In this document: positions 1 to 5,495 of the stretch, piece after piece
How the letters are laid out: every line of letters starts with the position of its first letter
Position numbering within the stretch: the first letter of the stretch is position 1
Source of the DNA: an uncultured Leucothrix sp.
GTDB taxonomy: Bacteria; Pseudomonadota; Gammaproteobacteria; Thiotrichales; Thiotrichaceae
Direction of reading: 5' to 3'
Assembly (NCBI GenBank): GCA_937923375.1
Contig: CALAJG010000145.1
Span: 1-9,661, forward strand
Length of the DNA: 9,661 nt
Program-made: the position numbers and the translations under genes
Notes under the pieces: model-generated
The model's input: the letters and a program-made list of their open reading frames with translations, nothing else
Told to the model about the DNA's origin: nothing
The model's database searches: none

Positions 1-42
1 TAGCAAAAATGCTAAACTAAGCTTGCCAAACAGCGATGTCAT
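1..42 (-). CDS. N-terminal 14 codons of an exported or membrane protein, cut by the window edge
   Basis: Reading the minus strand from an ATG at 42 gives MTSLFGKLSLAFLL, open to the window edge. One Lys followed by a hydrophobic run is how a signal peptide or signal anchor begins. A GGAG motif lies 6 nt before the ATG (minus strand, 49-52) and a TATAAT box lies further upstream, so a real start is plausible. The gene is divergent from the kinase at 95. Too little is present to name a family; a lipoprotein, a periplasmic protein or an outer-membrane receptor are all possible. Confidence 0.55.
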   Translation of the reverse strand, partial: MTSLFGKLSLAFLL

Positions 43-66
43 TCTGGGCTCCGTCAGAAAAAAGCG

Positions 67-72
67 ATTATA
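67..72 (-). promoter_or_regulatory. candidate -10 box for the leftward gene
   Basis: The minus strand reads TATAAT here, a perfect sigma70 -10 hexamer, about 25 nt upstream of the ATG at 42. No good -35 hexamer is seen at 16-18 nt, so this rests on the -10 match and its position only. Confidence 0.35.
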
Positions 73-94
73 GAACAAGGGGTGAAAACATACT

Positions 95-946
95 ATGCAG
101 GAGGATTGGCAACGGCTGATTGAACAGACAGTGCAGGATGAAGCCTTGCGTAGTGCTTATGTCTGGGAGCCATTTGCGCGAGGCAGTAGCAATTCGATTT
201 TCCTCGGTAAGTTAAAATCGGATCGTTCAACCATAAGCCTTCCAGATAATCTGGCTGAAACGGTTGTTTTACGAATTAACGCCCCAGCCAAAGACACACC
301 GGGCGTTAGCCGTCTTCGAGAAGCCAATATTCTAAATCTAATTTCCCCGCATCAATGGGCACCTAAAATCCTCCGTAATGATCCTGAACAAGGCTGGTGC
401 TTGATGCAACACTACGCCCCCATTAGCACTACGCAAGACACACCTTCTCACTTACTTCTTAAACACCAAAAGCAATTATTGGCAGCCATTGACGCACTGC
501 AAGCAATTCCAGTGAGATCAGATGCTCTTGAAATTGACTACCCACGCTTTCTGGATGAAATCTATTTACCCATGGCATCGGCGCGCCATGATGAGCTTGC
601 TCACGCAAGGATTCAATCGATAAAAGACGATCTCGCCGCCCTCCCAAAGCTTCCTAATTGCTTGGTACATCATGATATTCACCTTGGCAATTTAGTGCTC
701 ACTAAACCACTTCATAACACCGACTCAAACGCTGAATTGGTTATCTTAGACTGGGAATATGCAGCGATTGGTAACCCGTGGTTTGACGCCTCATGTTTGT
801 CGCGATATTTATCGCTGCCCCCTGCTGCTATCAACAATCTTGGTCTTTTTAAAACGTTTGATGAAACAACCTTTAATTCTGCCTTAGCGCTAGCAGACAG
901 TATGACCGAAACGCTGCAAGATTTATGGTACTGGGCCAGAGAATAA
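95..946 (+). CDS. choline/thiamine kinase-like phosphotransferase (APH fold)
   Basis: A soluble 283-residue small-molecule kinase of the aminoglycoside phosphotransferase/choline kinase superfamily, expected to move the ATP gamma-phosphate to a hydroxyl of a small cytoplasmic substrate. The catalytic loop is VHHDIHLGN (about 191-199: catalytic Asp194, metal-binding Asn199). The metal-binding LDWEYA follows (Asp219) and then GNPWFD (226-231), typical of choline and thiamine kinases. The N-lobe has a Gly/Ser-rich loop (GSSNS, 30-34) and VVLRIN (57-62), where choline-kinase-like proteins often have Arg in place of the usual Lys. The size is close to E. coli ThiK (274 residues). The substrate cannot be read from sequence: thiamine, choline, ethanolamine or an amino sugar are all possible, so no symbol is given. 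An AAGGGG purine run lies about 12 nt before the ATG, rather far for a ribosome binding site. No other in-frame start gives a full N-lobe. Confidence 0.85.
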   Translation: MQEDWQRLIEQTVQDEALRSAYVWEPFARGSSNSIFLGKLKSDRSTISLPDNLAETVVLRINAPAKDTPGVSRLREANILNLISPHQWAPKILRNDPEQGWCLMQHYAPISTTQDTPSHLLLKHQKQLLAAIDALQAIPVRSDALEIDYPRFLDEIYLPMASARHDELAHARIQSIKDDLAALPKLPNCLVHHDIHLGNLVLTKPLHNTDSNAELVILDWEYAAIGNPWFDASCLSRYLSLPPAAINNLGLFKTFDETTFNSALALADSMTETLQDLWYWARE

Positions 947-951
947 TATGA

Positions 952-980
952 ATTAGATTGCATCGGTTTTTGCCTAAAAT
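952..980 (+). promoter_or_regulatory. weak candidate promoter for the Met/Lys/Asp-repeat lipoprotein
   Basis: A TAAAAT at 975-980 matches 5 of 6 positions of the sigma70 -10 box. The best -35 at proper spacing (TTAGAT, 953-958, spacer 16) is poor. It lies in the 126-nt gap between the kinase and the lipoprotein, about 90 nt before the lipoprotein ATG. An ECF-type promoter is equally possible; no strong signal decides. Confidence 0.22.
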
Positions 981-1060
981 GCGTATGGGTCAATGTGTCG
1001 CTGAATGTATGCTCTATTACAGAACCGTTAGCGACTATGCAGGTCATTTCTCTCAATAAA

Positions 1061-1065
1061 AAGGA
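1061..1065 (+). promoter_or_regulatory. ribosome binding site fixing the lipoprotein start at 1073
   Basis: AAGGA sits 7 nt before the ATG at 1073. An upstream in-frame ATG at 995 would add 26 residues ahead of the signal peptide and bury it, so 1073 is preferred. Confidence 0.75.
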
Positions 1066-1072
1066 ATTCACT

Positions 1073-1456
1073 ATGAAAATATCAACGACGATTGCAATTT
1101 TAGCCACCAGCTTTGCGCTGACAGCTTGTACTTCAAACATAGCTTCAGACGCTGATGCTCTGCAGCCTGCGATGAAGGATGCCAAAATGATGGACGGTAA
1201 GGATGCAATGAAAGATGCCAAGATGATGGATGGCAAGGATGCAATGAAAGACGGTAAAATGATGGACAGCAAGCATGCGATGAAAGACGGTAAAATGATG
1301 GACGGCAAGCATGCAATGAAGAAAGACAAAATGAAAGACACAACGATGATGAAAGGCGATTCTTGCCACAACCATTCGGCCAACAGTATGACTAAAAGCT
1401 CAAGTCACTGCCACAAATCTAGCCAAGCAAATCACAGCCATAAATACGGCGGTTAA
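1073..1456 (+). CDS. Met/Lys/Asp 12-residue-repeat lipoprotein with His/Cys-rich tail, putative metal binder
   Basis: A 127-residue exported lipoprotein. Residues 1-18 form a signal peptide ending in lipobox LTAC, with Cys19 as the lipidation site; Thr at +2, not Asp, predicts the outer membrane. Residues 33-80 are four tandem 12-residue copies of AMKDxKMMDxKx, followed by a decayed fifth. This recalls the 'pentapeptide MXKDX repeat' proteins of proteobacteria. The tail has C98-H-N-H and H112-C-H, then HSH, and ends in YGG. The mature protein holds 17 Met, 8 His and 3 Cys (including Cys19) and has no globular domain. Met-, His- and Cys-rich periplasmic proteins often bind copper, silver, nickel or zinc, so a metal-buffering role is inferred, not shown. 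The first two repeats end in Asp and the last two in His, so the array grades from acidic to His-bearing. It is monocistronic, with a terminator just after it. The function is unknown. Confidence 0.85.
   Translation: MKISTTIAILATSFALTACTSNIASDADALQPAMKDAKMMDGKDAMKDAKMMDGKDAMKDGKMMDSKHAMKDGKMMDGKHAMKKDKMKDTTMMKGDSCHNHSANSMTKSSSHCHKSSQANHSHKYGG
1169..1312 (+). repeat. four in-frame tandem copies of a 36-bp unit
   Basis: The unit starts GCGATGAAGGATGCC and recurs every 36 bp with few changes: 1169-1204, 1205-1240, 1241-1276 and 1277-1312, with a degenerate fifth copy from 1313. Each encodes 12 residues (AMKDxKMMDxKx). The near-identity suggests expansion by slippage or unequal recombination, and copy number may vary between strains. 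The repeats also keep long reading frames open on the opposite strand, which are not genes. Confidence 0.92.
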
Positions 1457-1480
1457 TCTCACTTGACGCCCCATAGATTT

Positions 1481-1508
1481 AAAAAAAGCCACTGATGTGG
1501 CTTTTTTT
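1481..1508. terminator. bidirectional Rho-independent terminator
   Basis: A perfect 12-bp stem, AAAAAAAGCCAC/GTGGCTTTTTTT, with a TGAT loop. T7 tracts follow on both strands, so it can end both the rightward lipoprotein transcript and the leftward panB-DUF2157-DUF4401-GDYXXLXY transcript. The last two bases of the hairpin fall in the stop codon of the GDYXXLXY gene (1507-1509). Confidence 0.92.
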
Positions 1509-2019
1509 ACTCGCCAATAGTACGAAGCGCCTCGTCTCTCATACTTCTCAAGATGGACTCACCATCGCCGCGAACTTTGAACTCTCCGTACTTAGCCGCT
1601 TCGTAGAGCTTCGCTTTTCCTTCCTGAAAAAAGAATGCATTCGTCGCGAACTTCATCTTCTGACCACGTTTACGGTATAACATTCTCACTTCATTTGGCT
1701 TCAGCTCACTGGCATCATCAATACGACTAAATTGGCCAATGCCTTTATCATCTAACGCTAGAATAATGTATCCGTCACCCGATTTATCTACCGTTTCAAC
1801 ACCAGACTCACTCCGTTCTTTCAAGGCTTTTTGCGCTCGAGCGGTCACCGCAAATCGCAACGCCATGTAATCTCCTTGCATTAGTGAACGCGGGTCAACG
1901 GGCGCTAGTTCCAACAACACTGTCTTGCCGTCTGAGATCAGCTTTTCACGCGAGAAAATCGAATAATTTACAAGCCCGAGAATGATAAGGCCAACAACCA
2001 TAGCTGCTATTTTACGCAT
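1507..2019 (-). CDS. GDYXXLXY family membrane-anchored protein
   Basis: A 170-residue protein with one N-terminal transmembrane segment (about residues 5-22) and a periplasmic-type domain. The hallmark appears as VDPRSLMQGDYMALRF (GDY at 49-51), matching GDYxxLxY except that the last Tyr is Phe. Members of this family (PF14345) are commonly encoded with DUF2157 and DUF4401 proteins, as here. The biochemical role is unknown. It is the last gene of the leftward operon. Its ATG overlaps the end of the DUF4401 gene by 8 bp, with GGAG 8 nt ahead of the start, so translation is probably coupled. Its stop codon touches the terminator stem. Confidence 0.9.
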   Translation of the reverse strand: MRKIAAMVVGLIILGLVNYSIFSREKLISDGKTVLLELAPVDPRSLMQGDYMALRFAVTARAQKALKERSESGVETVDKSGDGYIILALDDKGIGQFSRIDDASELKPNEVRMLYRKRGQKMKFATNAFFFQEGKAKLYEAAKYGEFKVRGDGESILRSMRDEALRTIGE

Positions 2020-3121
2020 TCTTTGACTCCACTTTCGGCCAAAAATAATGCATGAGCTGACGAACGATTATCAATGCGGCTCCACTAAAAAATAGCACCA
2101 GGGATTTTTGCAGTAAGGTCAGATCGAGCTGATAGTAAAACTGCGAAAGGAAGGCAATCAAAGTGACTAATCCAATGCCTGTCAGTACCTTATTGCCGTG
2201 AGCATGACCTAGTAATACAAACACCAAACCAATGGTAATACCGGGCGCTTTTATCCCAATCACAGCGATCAAAATTGCCAGCAGTATTACAGCAATGCCT
2301 TTGCCACTAATCACGGATAATTTTGCCCGCTTAATGAGTACCAATACGACAGCCAATAATACTATCCCTAACGCCAGCGATGATAGTGTTATACCGAGAG
2401 CACCACCTAATGGTGAAACACCAAAAAGCTCACCCCAAAAGCGATTGAAACCCAACGTTTTGTTTTGTGTGATTAGATGGGCAAAGCAAACAAAGACAAA
2501 AGAGTACCCCAAGGCTTGCACCTTTGAACCGTGTTTAGCCCAGGTAAATTCTTGTAACCAGATCGTTGCCGCAGCCGCGAGCAATAAAAAGAGAGTAAAT
2601 GGATATAAACCAAGCTCAGACAGTAGAAATGTCAGCGCGGCAATACCGATCACGCCGGACCAAATACGATGTAAGTAATTTGGTATCATCAAAAACAAAA
2701 TGCTTTGCAGGCCGACCAAAATCATTGCTAAGAGGTTGATTTTTTGGCTAAAAGCGTCTTCATTTTTAAATAACTGCAGGCCTTGTATCGTACTGAAAAC
2801 CAGCAAACCCTGCCCCGCTAAGCTAATTGCAAAGCCAAACTGAGCCATAAAGTCATTATTTCTAAGTGAGCGATAAATAATGACTGCCAAGATGCACGCA
2901 ATAAGCCCTAGCACACCTGCTGCAACCGCTGAATCAAACAACATTGCGATGCCGCTAAACACCGCACCGAGCATAAACAAGGCACCAACCCAACCGGCGA
3001 TCCCTAGCATGGTTCTTACGTACCAAGGCGCGTTGCCTTCAGTTTGTGCCGGCTCATCTCCAGCCACCAAGCCTTTTTCGGAAAGGCTTCGCCATAAAAT
3101 GGTTTCATGTCGAGGTGTCAT
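2012..3121 (-). CDS. DUF4401 domain polytopic membrane protein
   Basis: A 369-residue inner-membrane protein. A short cytoplasmic N-terminus (MTPRHETILWRSLSEKGLV) is followed by roughly ten hydrophobic helices from about residue 37 to 360, ending in a short charged tail. The opening 'LW..L...GLV' region, the helix pattern and the place between DUF2157 and GDYXXLXY genes match DUF4401 (PF14351). No enzyme motif or transporter signature is visible and its function is not established. The start overlaps the stop of the DUF2157 gene as ATGA (3118-3121), and AGGAG lies 5 nt before the ATG. It is thus firmly inside the operon and likely made in fixed ratio with its neighbours, as expected of complex partners. 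Confidence 0.88.
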   Translation of the reverse strand: MTPRHETILWRSLSEKGLVAGDEPAQTEGNAPWYVRTMLGIAGWVGALFMLGAVFSGIAMLFDSAVAAGVLGLIACILAVIIYRSLRNNDFMAQFGFAISLAGQGLLVFSTIQGLQLFKNEDAFSQKINLLAMILVGLQSILFLMIPNYLHRIWSGVIGIAALTFLLSELGLYPFTLFLLLAAAATIWLQEFTWAKHGSKVQALGYSFVFVCFAHLITQNKTLGFNRFWGELFGVSPLGGALGITLSSLALGIVLLAVVLVLIKRAKLSVISGKGIAVILLAILIAVIGIKAPGITIGLVFVLLGHAHGNKVLTGIGLVTLIAFLSQFYYQLDLTLLQKSLVLFFSGAALIIVRQLMHYFWPKVESKNA

Positions 3122-4107
3122 GACTGCTCCTTAGCGACCACTCGCTTTAGCCAAACCGCCCCTAGCGCAGAGATCCCAATTACTGATAGGCTCAGCAAGG
3201 TAAAACCGCCAGCCCCATCGACACTTAAAGTATCAAATAAGACCCGGCTTAGCGCCACATTGATGACGGCAACTGCGGACAAAACCCCAATCGCTAATAC
3301 ATAAACATCTAGTTCAACCTTGCGGTACCAGTAGTAAGCTCCAAGCATCCAAATTGCCCAGCCAAACAGGGCAGGTAATGTGCCCGCTACATTGTTCCCA
3401 AGGGCAGCAAATATCGCTAAGGATGTAATAAATCCTCCGCTAGCGGTGGCAAGCAGGCGTGTGACCCAGCGCACGCTACGCCTTGATGTTCTAACCGAGT
3501 GGACAAGCCACTCCCAAACTAACAGCGCTAGGGTATTTATGATAAATAATAGCCAAAGCACCTGTTCAACACCAAAAGCGATACTGAAGAAACCACCAAA
3601 CGTTTGATAGTAGAGAACAATAGCTATGTTCAGAAGCAGCAGACAAAACAGCCACATCAGATCAAACCGGGAAAGAAATGCCCAAGGTAAAATTAGCAAG
3701 CACCAAACAGCAAAAAGCTCATAAGTGTCGGCTCCGGTTTGATAAGTCTGACCCACCAAAGCGAGCAGTACACCGACCAATATTCCAGCACTCAGTAATG
3801 CAACTTTGCCAGTAATTTTTTCTAAACCCAGCTGCCAGACACCTAATAGTGTCAGCACAATCAATCCCTGCACTAGCGCGAAACGGCTAAAACGTCCCAT
3901 CTCATCCCAGTTATACGCAAAGAAGAAAATGACGCCGCTAACCGCTAGCAAGGCACCCAGCAATAGTAATAATTTATCTAAGAAACGGTGCCAATCATTA
4001 CCATCGGGCATCGCGCCACTCAGACGCAACGCGTCGGGCAATTTAGAAACATCAATTCTGGATTGCTCAGCCCATTCTAATAAAATAAGGCGGTTATTTT
4101 TTCTCAT
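3118..4107 (-). CDS. DUF2157 domain polytopic membrane protein
   Basis: A 329-residue inner-membrane protein. About 40 soluble residues are followed by helices starting DKLLLLLGALLAVSGVIFFFAYNW; the GVIFFFAYNW stretch followed by an acidic/aromatic loop is characteristic of DUF2157 (PF09925). About nine more hydrophobic segments follow. No catalytic residues can be pointed to and the family role is unknown. Its ATG overlaps the panB stop codon as TAATG (position 4107 shared) and no convincing Shine-Dalgarno precedes it, so it probably depends on ribosomes finishing panB. It overlaps the DUF4401 gene by 4 bp. The three membrane genes form a conserved-looking cassette. Confidence 0.88.
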   Translation of the reverse strand: MRKNNRLILLEWAEQSRIDVSKLPDALRLSGAMPDGNDWHRFLDKLLLLLGALLAVSGVIFFFAYNWDEMGRFSRFALVQGLIVLTLLGVWQLGLEKITGKVALLSAGILVGVLLALVGQTYQTGADTYELFAVWCLLILPWAFLSRFDLMWLFCLLLLNIAIVLYYQTFGGFFSIAFGVEQVLWLLFIINTLALLVWEWLVHSVRTSRRSVRWVTRLLATASGGFITSLAIFAALGNNVAGTLPALFGWAIWMLGAYYWYRKVELDVYVLAIGVLSAVAVINVALSRVLFDTLSVDGAGGFTLLSLSVIGISALGAVWLKRVVAKEQS

Positions 4108-4922
4108 TATTCATAACTATGTTCGGGCCCTGGAAAGCTGCCGGCTTTGACCTGATCAACGTACAGCTTGATAGCATCATCAATACTGCCCTCGGTTTCT
4201 TTAAGAAAGTTCTTAACAAACTTTGCCGGACGACCAGGCCATAGCCCCATCATGTCATGCCAGACTAAAATTTGACCGTCGGTTTTAGCGCCCGCCCCTA
4301 TACCAATAATCGGGATATCCAACGCCTTGGTTATACGTTCACCTAGTTCCTCAGGGATACACTCTAAGAGTAGTACACTCGCTCCCGCTTCCTGCAACAT
4401 CAACGCTTCATCAATCATCGTTTGCGCCGCATCCGGGTCACGCCCCTGTACTGAATATCCTCCTAAGTGATTCACCGATTGTGGCGTCAACCCCATATGA
4501 GCACACACTGGTATGCCTCTTTCAGAAAGTAAGCGTGTTGATTCTGTGAGCCAAGCACCACCTTCAAGCTTTACCATGTGCGCGCCTTCACTCATTAATG
4601 TTGCTGCATTTTGCAGACTCACATCCTCGGAGTAGTAGCTCATAAACGGCATATCCGCCATGATCAAGCTACCCACATTGCCACGTCGTACACAGCGAAT
4701 ATGATAGGCAATATCCTCAACCGTCACGGGCAAACTGCTGTCATGCCCATGAATCACCATGCCCAGTGAATCACCCACCAAGATTAGCTCAACACCGTTG
4801 TTACTCACGGCGTAAGCCTGACAGTAATCATAAGCCGTCATGCAGCTGAACTTTTCGCCTTCAGACTTAAGTTTGGCCAATGTTTTAATCGTGACAGCCT
4901 TTGGCGCATTGTGAACAGACAT
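4107..4922 (-). CDS. panB: 3-methyl-2-oxobutanoate hydroxymethyltransferase
   Basis: PanB (EC 2.1.2.11) transfers a hydroxymethyl group from 5,10-methylene-tetrahydrofolate to alpha-ketoisovalerate, giving ketopantoate, the first committed step to pantothenate and CoA in the cytoplasm. From the chosen start the protein is 271 residues (E. coli, 264). Mg-binding and catalytic positions are all present at a constant offset of 6 from E. coli: Asp51 in VGDSLG, Asp90 in ADMPF, Glu120 in KLEGG and Glu187 in LLLECIP. AHMGLTPQSV, GGYSVQGRD and PIIGIGAG are further family blocks. The start at 4922 is preferred over an in-frame ATG at 4979 because an AGGGAG site lies 4 nt upstream and the extra 19 residues are unlike the family. 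panC, the usual neighbour, is absent; the gene instead overlaps a membrane-protein cassette. Confidence 0.97.
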   Translation of the reverse strand: MSVHNAPKAVTIKTLAKLKSEGEKFSCMTAYDYCQAYAVSNNGVELILVGDSLGMVIHGHDSSLPVTVEDIAYHIRCVRRGNVGSLIMADMPFMSYYSEDVSLQNAATLMSEGAHMVKLEGGAWLTESTRLLSERGIPVCAHMGLTPQSVNHLGGYSVQGRDPDAAQTMIDEALMLQEAGASVLLLECIPEELGERITKALDIPIIGIGAGAKTDGQILVWHDMMGLWPGRPAKFVKNFLKETEGSIDDAIKLYVDQVKAGSFPGPEHSYE

Positions 4923-4926
4923 TTCG

Positions 4927-4932
4927 CTCCCT
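4927..4932 (-). promoter_or_regulatory. ribosome binding site fixing the panB start at 4922
   Basis: The minus strand reads AGGGAG followed by CGAA and ATG. This strong site favours the start at 4922 over the upstream in-frame ATG at 4979. Confidence 0.75.
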
Positions 4933-4990
4933 CTTAAAAACTTAAACTTGAATGATAACAAGCCACTGACCGGCTGCATCTATGAGGCCG

Positions 4991-5025
4991 ACATTCTGAG
5001 CCTGAATGTTTGCATAGTAAACATT
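4991..5025 (-). promoter_or_regulatory. two overlapping inverted repeats upstream of panB (possible operator or switching leader)
   Basis: On the plus strand ACATTC (4991-4996) pairs with GAATGT (5004-5009), and AATGTTT (5005-5011) pairs with AAACATT (5019-5025); each has a 7-nt loop. The middle arm is shared, so only one hairpin can form at a time if this is transcribed. It lies 69-103 nt upstream of the panB ATG, in the 159-nt gap after FUN14. A double operator for a dimeric regulator is the other reading. The arms are exact, but the function is inferred. Confidence 0.4.
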
Positions 5026-5081
5026 GGAGCGAGGCGGAGGGTCATAGAATCACAGGCGTAGTGGCGACATGAAACTAAAAA

Positions 5082-5414
5082 CTATTTGCGTCTTAAACCC
5101 CAAAACAATCCTAATCCCGCCATCGCAGCTGATGAAAGGTTAGCGGTAATGAAGCTTTTAAGTCCACCCAAGTGCGGTGAGACCCAATCGATCATACCGT
5201 TGTAAGCAACTTCGAAGCTGCTCCAGTTTACATCGATAATGCCATTATACTGCAAAAGAAAAAGCGCGATGAACAAAGCTCCAGCGCCAAAAAAGAAAAT
5301 TTTCATGAATGTGCGCGTGGCAAAACCAATCGCAAAACCGACGAAAAAACTAAACCCCATATATGCCGCTAACGCGACCCAGTTCCCAGCTTCTATAGAC
5401 TGTTGCGGATCCAT
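5082..5414 (-). CDS. FUN14 family small membrane protein
   Basis: A 110-residue hydrophobic protein with three likely membrane helices (about 12-32, 37-56 and 86-106) and a basic C-terminus (GLRRK). The tightly packed Gly/Phe-rich first helices, the Asp/Asn-bearing middle segment, the last helix ending in GLFWGLRRK and the small size fit the bacterial FUN14 family (PF04930), whose role in bacteria is not established. The frame is open up to 5645, but that extension lies within dusA on the other strand. The ATG at 5414 has AGGG 9 nt upstream and gives the family-sized protein. It points the same way as panB, 159 nt upstream of it; co-transcription is possible but panB may have its own promoter. 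It is divergent from dusA. Confidence 0.8.
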   Translation of the reverse strand: MDPQQSIEAGNWVALAAYMGFSFFVGFAIGFATRTFMKIFFFGAGALFIALFLLQYNGIIDVNWSSFEVAYNGMIDWVSPHLGGLKSFITANLSSAAMAGLGLFWGLRRK

Positions 5415-5423
5415 TATTGTTAT

Positions 5424-5427
5424 CCCT
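5424..5427 (-). promoter_or_regulatory. ribosome binding site supporting the FUN14 start at 5414
   Basis: The minus strand reads AGGG, then 9 nt, then ATG. It supports the short 110-residue form over the 187-residue open frame that runs into dusA. Confidence 0.5.
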
Positions 5428-5439
5428 ATAAAAAGTCGT

Positions 5440-5466
5440 TTGAATTCTAGCGTATCGGAGTATAAT
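5440..5466 (+). promoter_or_regulatory. candidate sigma70 promoter of dusA
   Basis: A perfect TATAAT -10 box lies at 5461-5466. TTGAAT (5440-5445) serves as -35 with a spacer of 15, or TTTGAA one base earlier with 16, a little short. Transcription would begin near 5473, leaving a leader of about 23 nt before the TTG start. Confidence 0.55.
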
Positions 5467-5495
5467 TTGCCTCTTTTAAAATCTGGCATTACGCT

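Noticed and set aside
997..1035. GTCGCT...AGCGAC inverted repeat before the lipoprotein gene
   Set aside because: Arms are only 6 bp and 27 nt apart, which is expected by chance; no regulator site is recognised.
995..1072. Upstream ATG that would extend the lipoprotein by 26 residues
   Set aside because: It would place the signal peptide in the interior; the ATG at 1073 has AAGGA at proper spacing.
712..1383. Long minus-strand frames (up to 223 codons) opposite the kinase end and the lipoprotein
   Set aside because: They stay open because the 36-bp repeats lack stop codons on the other strand. The translation is a low-complexity repeat (Ile/Ser/Pro/Leu), has no ribosome site, and lies antisense to a well-supported lipoprotein.
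2232..3607. Plus-strand open frames opposite the DUF4401 and DUF2157 genes
   Set aside because: They are shadows of the membrane-protein genes with biased Pro/Thr/Ser/Asn composition and no ribosome sites.
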